DNA of 64,000 bases from Sulfuritalea sp. (GTDB lineage Bacteria; Pseudomonadota; Gammaproteobacteria; Burkholderiales; Rhodocyclaceae): positions 127,362 to 191,361 of the forward strand of contig JALNYT010000006.1 of the NCBI GenBank assembly GCA_023229685.1, in the 5' to 3' direction. A program made the translations under genes and the position numbers. The notes beneath the pieces were generated by a model that had not been told where the DNA came from, did not search any database, and saw only the letters and a program-made list of their open reading frames with translations. This document shows, piece by piece, positions 1-7,300 of this stretch (its first letter is position 1; each line of letters opens with the position of its first letter).

Positions 1-590
1 CACTCCCGGTTGGCTCCTTTGCCATACGTTACGTAGCCCTTCGAATTCGGTAGGGTGGCTCCCAAGGTTCCATAAATGTGCAGGATGCTGAGAGAAGTGA
101 GCTTCGCCAGCACTTCTTCAGTTGACCGGCCATAGGCATTGCGGAGCGCCGTTAGCAGGTAGTGTTCCAACGAGCGGTCGTAGTTGAAACTAATGATCTG
201 CAACTTAGAGAAGTCAAGGGCCTCCCAAGACTCTACGGCGATCTCGTTAAACAGATATTGATACCAGTGATCAGGGTGTTCCGGGGTGAACAACTTTGAA
301 AAATGTTCACATCGCAACAAAACAGCAGCAATGGCGCGCTTGCCAATGTTGATGTATTCGGGACGCCGCGCCAGGAAGGCATCGATTGACATCATTTGTG
401 AGTACATGAAGGCCGTCAAGAAGTCGGCTAATTCGCCCTTCTGTTCGCAGAGTCCTGTCTCGATCGAATAGCCTTCCTTATCGGCGCTCCCAAGTTCCAT
501 CAACTTTCGACGCAGCGATGCGCCCACTGGGTAGCCGACCGCGACACTTGCTCCAGCTCCAAGGACAAGAACGGTTTCTCGATTGATCAT
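1..590 (-). CDS. SIR2-like domain protein, C-terminus cut by window edge
   Basis: Reading the minus strand from an ATG at 590, the frame stays open for 196 codons to the window edge. The N-terminus VLVLGAGASVAVGYPVG (residues 7-23) is the glycine-rich NAD-binding motif of SIR2-type Rossmann folds. FNYD (135-138) and HIYG (171-174) match the Asn-Asp and active-site His blocks of the SIR2-like families found in many phage-defence proteins. These typically hydrolyse NAD+ when triggered; that activity is family knowledge, not shown here. No strong ribosome binding site precedes the ATG. The gene points away from the phage-type genes that begin at 806, so it may be prophage or satellite cargo or a host defence gene next to it. 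The missing C-terminus would carry any sensor domain. The SIR2-like call is fairly firm; the role is not. Confidence 0.72.
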   Translation of the reverse strand, partial: MINRETVLVLGAGASVAVGYPVGASLRRKLMELGSADKEGYSIETGLCEQKGELADFLTAFMYSQMMSIDAFLARRPEYINIGKRAIAAVLLRCEHFSKLFTPEHPDHWYQYLFNEIAVESWEALDFSKLQIISFNYDRSLEHYLLTALRNAYGRSTEEVLAKLTSLSILHIYGTLGATLPNSKGYVTYGKGANRE

Positions 591-805
591 GGTCTTAGCC
601 GAAAATGTTGATTACAGCCCGCGTCATCGGTGCCGGGATGACGCGAATTCTACGACGAGGGTTGAATGCGCAATAGCTTCGCGTAGATTGGCGCCGCAAT
701 TTTGAAAAACGCTAAGCAATACCCCGGACGCAACACGTTGCATCCTCGCTATTACTTGCACGGATACCTATGCTGGCTCCATAGACCAATCCTGGAGCCA
801 CCGTC

Positions 806-1180
806 ATGACAACCCCCATTTGTACAACCATCACGCGCGATCCACGCGCTACGCCGGCCGCGCTCGCTGTGGTGATCGCTGCCACTGTGGCTGACGTTGA
901 GTGCCGCGCAGCGGCGATTGCCGACATGGAGGAACGGCTGTGCCTTGATCTCGCCAAGCAGCGACTCGGGATGGCAACCTCCTCGATCGGAATGCGGACG
1001 TCGCAGGAGCAACTGGCCGCGGAAACCATGAATCTTGCCAATACGCGACGGATCCTCTCCGGCCTTCGCGCGATAGAGGCGGCGAGCAAAGCACAGCCCG
1101 CCGGCTCGATGGAGCGCAGACGCGGGGGCAAGGTCGTTTTCGACAAGGCACTTGGCCAGATGGTCGCGGCGAAGGCTTGA
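806..1180 (+). CDS. Small phage-associated protein of unknown function
   Basis: A 124-aa protein with an Ala-rich N-terminal half and a predicted helical middle (about residues 35-95, rich in Glu, Arg, Met and Leu), then a basic tail near residue 108 (MERRRGG). It has no signal peptide or membrane segment. A weak purine stretch (GGAGCC) lies just before the ATG. It is the first plus-strand gene of the phage-type module, about 100 bp before the S74-like virion protein, so it may belong to the same late transcript. I do not recognise a family. A helical scaffold, tail-fitting or chaperone-type role would be a guess. The reality of the gene rests on position and strand. Confidence 0.55.
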   Translation: MTTPICTTITRDPRATPAALAVVIAATVADVECRAAAIADMEERLCLDLAKQRLGMATSSIGMRTSQEQLAAETMNLANTRRILSGLRAIEAASKAQPAGSMERRRGGKVVFDKALGQMVAAKA

Positions 1181-1282
1181 TCATGAGACTGCACTGGACA
1201 AGAAACGACACGGCTGTTTGCGCAAGGCGCTGCCAAGCGGGCGCGACCGATTGATTTACGGGATTTTGAAGGAGGATTGCAA

Positions 1283-2710
1283 ATGGATATGAGTCGATTC
1301 CGTGAGGCGCTGCGTATGGGAGTAGCGCCGGGGTCTCTGCTTTGGGCGACACGCCTGAACGACATGGGCAAGGGCGACGCTCCAGCCGCACCGGACTACA
1401 CGCCGGTGGCGAACGCCTCCAAAGAGTCTGCTCAGATCATGGCGGATCAGGGTGATCGCGTGCTCGCAGAGACCAAGCGCCAGTACGATCAGAATGTGGC
1501 CGTGGCGAAGCCGGTCGCCGATGCGCAGCTGGGGATGATGCGACAGTCGATCGATCAGGGCAACGACTATTACCAGTACATGAAGGACAATCAGCGGCCG
1601 GTTGAGACTGCGCTAAATGCGGAGTCGATGCGCGATACGACCTCCGCTGATGCCGCCGAACGAGACGCCATTCTTACGCGGCAACTGACAAACGCTGGGC
1701 AAGACGACACGGAGCGGGCGCTGATTACCGGTGGTGATCAAGGGGTGTATGACGCCCGCAAGGCCGACATCGAGGGCGGTGTCGGAACGGCTGTCGCTGA
1801 CGTGCGCAATGGGCAGACTACCGCGGCCAACATGTTGTTACGCCAGGGCATGCGCTACGGCTACTCGCCGGCAAAGATGGCGACGATGGCGGGCACCACG
1901 GCCGGCGCCAACGCTTCTGCCGTGGCGGCTGCAGCCAACGGCGCCCGCACCACAGGGATTGACCGTAGCCGCGCGCTCCTGAGCGACAGCTACAACATGC
2001 GCAATGCGACCAATGCCGGTGTGGTCAATGCCATGACGACCCAACGCGGCATGCGCATACAGGACAATGCAACGGGCTGGGCCAAAAAGATGGACGTCGC
2101 CGGCCTGTATCGTGGCATGCCTGGCGCCTCGACCGGAGCCTATTCAGTCGCCACCGGCGCCGGAAATTCGGCGGTGAACAACACGATGGCGCCGGGTACA
2201 GCCATGGTCAATGGAACGACGACGGCCGCAAACCTTACCGGGACCGGACGCTCGTTGTTGCAAAGCGGACTTGGTACCGTCGCCGGCATGCAGGCAAACA
2301 ACTACAACACCGCGCAGAACAGCCCAAGCCCGCTTGGCGGCATTGGCTCGATGCTGGGCGGAGCGGCATCGTTGTATTCGGCGTTCAGTGCAGCTGCACC
2401 CCTCGCGGCGGCTTCAAGCAAGAAGCTCAAGACCGACAAGAAGCCAGTCAGCGCAGAACTCATTACCAGGGGATTGCAGCGCATCCCCGTCGAGGCATGG
2501 AAATACAAGGACGGTGAAGGCGATGGCGGCGAGCACATCGGCCCCTATGCCGAGGACGTGCAGCGCGAATTCGGCGACCGCGCAGCGCCGGGCGGGAAGA
2601 AGATTGATCTCGTGACCATGAACGGCCTCGCGTTGGCCGGAATCAAGAGCCTGGCGGACCGCCTGGACAAGATGGAACACAAGATCGGCATGCGGCGGAG
2701 AGAACCATGA
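1283..2710 (+). CDS. Phage virion/ejection-type protein with C-terminal S74-like chaperone domain
   Basis: A 475-aa protein. The start is the ATG at 1283 because AAGGAGG (1269-1275) lies seven bases upstream; a TTG two codons earlier is unlikely. The body is rich in Ala, Gly, Asn and Thr, as in podophage internal virion proteins. The C-terminal 100 residues resemble the intramolecular chaperone (peptidase S74) domain: SSKKLKTDKKPV, then IPVEAWKYKD, HIGPYAEDVQREFGD and a terminal helix ALAGIKSLADRLDKM. In that family the domain assists trimerisation and may cleave itself off at a serine near its start. Its stop overlaps the next start as ATGA (2707-2710). Virion location is inferred from gene order and domain. 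The exact structural role (tail tip, ejection or fibre-like) is open. Confidence 0.68.
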   Translation: MDMSRFREALRMGVAPGSLLWATRLNDMGKGDAPAAPDYTPVANASKESAQIMADQGDRVLAETKRQYDQNVAVAKPVADAQLGMMRQSIDQGNDYYQYMKDNQRPVETALNAESMRDTTSADAAERDAILTRQLTNAGQDDTERALITGGDQGVYDARKADIEGGVGTAVADVRNGQTTAANMLLRQGMRYGYSPAKMATMAGTTAGANASAVAAAANGARTTGIDRSRALLSDSYNMRNATNAGVVNAMTTQRGMRIQDNATGWAKKMDVAGLYRGMPGASTGAYSVATGAGNSAVNNTMAPGTAMVNGTTTAANLTGTGRSLLQSGLGTVAGMQANNYNTAQNSPSPLGGIGSMLGGAASLYSAFSAAAPLAAASSKKLKTDKKPVSAELITRGLQRIPVEAWKYKDGEGDGGEHIGPYAEDVQREFGDRAAPGGKKIDLVTMNGLALAGIKSLADRLDKMEHKIGMRRREP

Positions 2711-4329
2711 GCAGACGCAATCCATGGGGCGAGTTCTTCCAGAACTTCAATTCCGCTTACGACACCGGGAACAAGGTAGGAAAGCAGATCGGCATGACGC
2801 GCGCCGCCGGTATTCAGCCCGAAACGATTGAAACGCAGACGCTTGGCGACGAGACCACGACCGGCAACGACGGGATGGTTTATGACTCCGACACCGGCCA
2901 GTACCTACCGAAATACATGGACCGCGGCCAGCCGACAGAACAGGCCCAGGCGCAGCAGAACACTCCACCGGATGAGCCGAGCCGCGCACCGGAGGGGGTG
3001 ACACCGACCTTCGCTACCGAGACGAGGCGGCAATACCGACTCGGCAGCAAGACGCAGGATCAGCGATTCACCGATGACCAGCTCGACACTCATCGCCTGA
3101 GGGGCATGAGCGCAGTCGCGCTGCGCTTCGGAGATCCGGCAGAAGCCGCGCAGTACGACGCACTGGCGGCCAGGCGCCGGCAGACATCCGATCAGGAGGC
3201 AATCCGCACCGTGCTTGCTGGCGGCGACACGCGCGGTGTAGTGCCTGAGCGATCATCGGGTCTTCATGGCAAGCCCGAGGCCAGCGACAAGCCGATGGAA
3301 GCGGTAGTCCCTGCTGTCGGCACGCAGAAGCCGCGAAGCTATCTGGAGACGGTAGGCCCCCGGGTCATGGATGCCTACCTCAAGCAGGGCAAAGTTGACG
3401 AGGCCAAGGCATGGCGCGACTTCACCGAGAGCGAGGGTGGACACGCCTATGCAAACGACTTTGCACAGGCGCAGCGACTGGTTACAGCGGGGGACTTCGA
3501 AACAGCTGCGCCGGTACTTGAGCGCCTGTACAACCGCGGCTATCCCGATGGCCGGCAAGCGAAGTTGACAAGCCTGGGCGATGGGAACTTCAAGCTCGAT
3601 GTCTTCGATCAGAAGAGCGGGCAGCAGCTTGGCTCGAAGACCATGCCGGCCGCAGATATGGGCAAGATGGCGATTAGCGCCTTGGCGCCGACAAAACTCG
3701 TGGAGTTCATGGCGAACCAAGAGGGCAAGCGAGCCACCGAGGCGGCCAGCTTGAACAAGTCGCTTGAACTCGAACGCTTGCGACAGGAAGGCCGAGACAC
3801 CCAAGACGATCGGCGCGATGAACGCCTAGCGACTCGAATAGGGGCAGATGCTGAACGTCGTGCGGGTAAAAGTCCGCTTACGCCGGCCCAGCAGCGCAGC
3901 AATGCCGAGATCGACGCGGCACGTGAGGCGGTTGCCGGAATGTCGCCGCAGGACATCATGCGTAAGACGGCGAAGGCTACAAACACCGGGCGCGAGAATC
4001 CCGACTACGACCCTAGCTTGGCCCGCCAAGCAGGACTGGCGAACCGGCGCAAGATAGGCGATGACGAGTTGTTCGACACTCGGCAGAACCGGCAGCAGTC
4101 GGGTGACACCTTTGCCGGCAAGCCGGTCACCGAAATGACCGAAGCCCAGCTTCAGCAATTCGGGCGCTCTGCCGGCGCTGAAGGCAAGGCCAAGATTGAC
4201 ACGGAACTGACGCGCCGAGCCTTCATGGGCGATCAGACGATGCAGGGCCATCGATTGGGCGAGATGACGCCGAAGGGCTACAAGGTGTTCGACCCGCAAG
4301 GTCGCCACGTTGGCTACTACCGGAGGTAG
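2707..4329 (+). CDS. Phage virion-associated (ejection-type) protein
   Basis: A 540-aa hydrophilic protein with no membrane segment. It starts with an amphipathic segment (MSRRNPWGEFFQNF), followed by a Gln/Thr/Pro-rich linker (about 45-110) and long, probably helical, Glu/Arg/Ala-rich stretches (about 200-420). The short final segment KVFDPQGRHVGYYRR looks like a terminal beta hairpin. It overlaps the previous gene by four bases and is followed three bases later by the polyvalent protein gene, so the three are probably co-translated. The position between an S74-domain virion protein and a giant polyvalent protein is typical of internal or ejection proteins of podophage-like viruses. I recognise no catalytic motif. 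The function is inferred from context only. Confidence 0.6.
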   Translation: MSRRNPWGEFFQNFNSAYDTGNKVGKQIGMTRAAGIQPETIETQTLGDETTTGNDGMVYDSDTGQYLPKYMDRGQPTEQAQAQQNTPPDEPSRAPEGVTPTFATETRRQYRLGSKTQDQRFTDDQLDTHRLRGMSAVALRFGDPAEAAQYDALAARRRQTSDQEAIRTVLAGGDTRGVVPERSSGLHGKPEASDKPMEAVVPAVGTQKPRSYLETVGPRVMDAYLKQGKVDEAKAWRDFTESEGGHAYANDFAQAQRLVTAGDFETAAPVLERLYNRGYPDGRQAKLTSLGDGNFKLDVFDQKSGQQLGSKTMPAADMGKMAISALAPTKLVEFMANQEGKRATEAASLNKSLELERLRQEGRDTQDDRRDERLATRIGADAERRAGKSPLTPAQQRSNAEIDAAREAVAGMSPQDIMRKTAKATNTGRENPDYDPSLARQAGLANRRKIGDDELFDTRQNRQQSGDTFAGKPVTEMTEAQLQQFGRSAGAEGKAKIDTELTRRAFMGDQTMQGHRLGEMTPKGYKVFDPQGRHVGYYRR

Positions 4330-4332
4330 CCC

Positions 4333-7300
4333 GTGCCCTTCATTCCTATTGACCGTCGTCCCTCTGGCTTCCCGCATGTCAGCGAGTTCGATCAGGTCAT
4401 GCCGGACGAAAACCGCGCGGCGCTTGAGTCCGAGTATCGGCAGCGATTCGGCAAGGAACCGCCAGCCGCGCAGCGTGGTTTCATTCCGTTGGCGAATGCC
4501 GAAGGCGACAAGGCGCAGAGCGGGTTCGTGCCTCTCGAATCTGCCGACGCGGAAGGCCCCTCAACCATGCAACGCGCCGCGATGGCCGCTGAGCCCTACG
4601 TCACGCCGGCACTCAAGACGGTGCAGGCAGTGGCAACTGGCTACCCGGTTGCCGAGACGGCGGCGAACTTGGCCACCATGGGCGTGTCGCTTCCAGTTGC
4701 CGGCATTGCAGGCATGGGCGCGGCAGCGAGTCGGGCGCTGGGCCTGACCGATGCGGATCCCGCAGACGTGGTTCATGAAGTCGGCAACGCACTGACCTAT
4801 CAACCCAAGACCGAGCTTGGCCAGCACCTGACAAGATCGGCGACCTACCCGTTTGAACTGCTGGCGAAGGGTGGAGCAGCGGCCGGCGACAAGGTACTCG
4901 ACGTCACCGGCAGCCCGGTAGCGGCAACCGCAATCGATACCGCGATCAACGCCCTACCGATGGCCATAGCGCCCGCCTGGAAGGCCGGCAAGACGACCGC
5001 CGCGCACGGCCTCCTCAATCACCATCCGCGGCCCTCGCCGGAAATTTTGCAAAAGCTGTTGCGGATTTCTCCGGATGAGGCGAGCGCTTATTTCGAGACA
5101 TGGCAAGCCGCCAGGGCCGCCAAGACTGGAGGACAGAATGCAGCCTCTGTATCGCCGGTTCCGGGCGGAATACAACATTTGGACGCTCCTGCGGCAGCGC
5201 TGCACGAACCCGTCCAACCAAGACTGGAAGCACTACGGCGGGAGGGGGATCAAGGTCTGCCCGCGTTGGATGGAGAGCTTCAGCAACTTCCTGATGGACG
5301 TTGGGTTGAGGCCGCACCCGAGGCTTTGGCTGGCGCGGCAGGACGTGAATGGGGACTACGAGCCGACGAACTGCCAGTGGCAGGAACCGAAGTACCCGGT
5401 CGGCAATCGGCGCTTTTGCCACAAGGAGATTTGGCGCGGGGAGAGTTTGAACATCGTGGAAATCGCGCGCCGGGAAGCGATCTACCCGAACACGTTCCGG
5501 CATCGCCTGCTGAAACAGGGAATGGACGCGGATTCAGCGCTGTCATGCCCGATGACGCGCCGCGGCGGACCGACGCTATTGACCTTCAAAGGACAGACGC
5601 AGAGCCTGGCGGCATGGGCTCGGGCGGTTGGGATCAATCCGGTAACCCTGCAGGCGCGCCTGTTCCGCTACGGGATCGAACCCGAGCGAGCCCTGACCAA
5701 GGCGGATCTGCGAACGAATCCCTGACCCGTGCCGAGCGCATCCTGAACGAGCACGGCAGCATCGCCGGCTGGGTGGACTATTACAACAAGCACGTCCGCG
5801 ACGGCTACATGATCGAGAGCTTCAGTCGCAACCAGGACGGATCCCATTCTCTCCGCGTGAGCAACGGCAGGGAAGCGCGCACGGTGACGATACCGGCCGA
5901 CAGGTTGCGCGAGCACCTGAATGTCCTTCGTGATCCGGCAAGGGTTGCGGAACTCGAAGCGCGGAATCAGGGGGATGTCGTTCTCGGGCGCAATGTGAGG
6001 GAATTGGATGATTCGACGTTGGCCCGGTGGCGCGACATGGTCTCGCTGTCGGATCCGGCACGCTTGAAGCTTGAGCGCGAGGCTGCACGTCGCCAAGGCC
6101 AAGCAACGCAGGCGACAGCAGCATCGCTGGTCGAAAAACAGGAAGCGCAGCCGCTGTCCATGCAGATTGACCAGGCGGCGCACGAGGCAGCGACATCGCC
6201 GCTCAACGACAAGCCGCAGCCAACGCCGGCGCAGATCGACGCCGGGACGTATGCCAAGGGACATCTTGACCTGCACGGGCTCAAGATCAGCATCGAGAAC
6301 CCGAAGGGCTCTACACGCCGCGGTACCGACGCCAGCGGGCGCCCGTGGGAAACCGAGATGAAGAGCCATTACGGCTACATCAAGCGGACGCTCGCCAAGG
6401 ACGGTGACCATGTCGACGTCTTCATCGGAGGCCGTCCGGAATCGACACGTGCTTTCGTGATTGATCAGATCGACCCGAAGACCGGTAAGTACGACGAGCC
6501 CAAGGTCATCTTGGGCGCACTCGATGAAACGGAAGCCCGCGCGATCTACCAAGCCAACTATGAACCCGGCTGGAAGGGGCTGGGCGCAATCACTCCGATG
6601 GAGATGGACGCGTTCAAGGGCTGGGTGAATTCGGAGGCATCGAAGAAGCCTGTCGGGCTGCCAAGGATTGTTGGCAAGGCAGTGACCGAGTTCGACGATG
6701 CTGCGCTCGCGCGGATCGCGGAGAGCCGATCCTACTCGGATGTTGCGAGGACGAAGGCCCAAACCGAGCTCGAGCGCCGTACTGCCAGCGCCGACTCTAC
6801 GGATGAAGCGGTTCGAGCCCGAGTCGGGGAGACGAGTTCGCCGCAAGACATGGCAGCCGGCGTGCAGAATGGAACATGGAACCCCGGAGCAAACTACGCA
6901 CCATTCGCCGATCAGATGCGCGCCCCGGAAGCCAAGGCCAAGACCGTTGCCGACTTGCCGGATCCGCTCCGGCGCGAGCAGATCGTCGGCGACCTGGCGA
7001 AGGCGCTCGATACCACGATTTATGAGGGCCGCGTCAAGGGCAAGCGGCGCCTTGGTTTCTTTCGGCCAGGCGTCAATGAGGTCCGCATCAAGAACGCCGC
7101 TGACATCGAAGTGGCCGCCCATGAAGTTGCGCACCTGATCGATCATCGCGTGCCAGAAATATCCAGCGCCTGGCGCAGCGACAAAGCCCTGCGCGAAGAA
7201 TTGAAGTCGGTCAGCTACGACCAGAAAAGCGTCAAGGAGGGATTCGCCGAGGGCGTGCGCCTATTCCTGACTCAGCCTGACGTACTCGAGGCCCGGGCAC

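Noticed and set aside
5668..7146. 492-aa minus-strand frame opposite the polyvalent gene
   Set aside because: It has no recognisable motif and the opposite strand encodes clear domains; GC-rich DNA gives long shadow frames.
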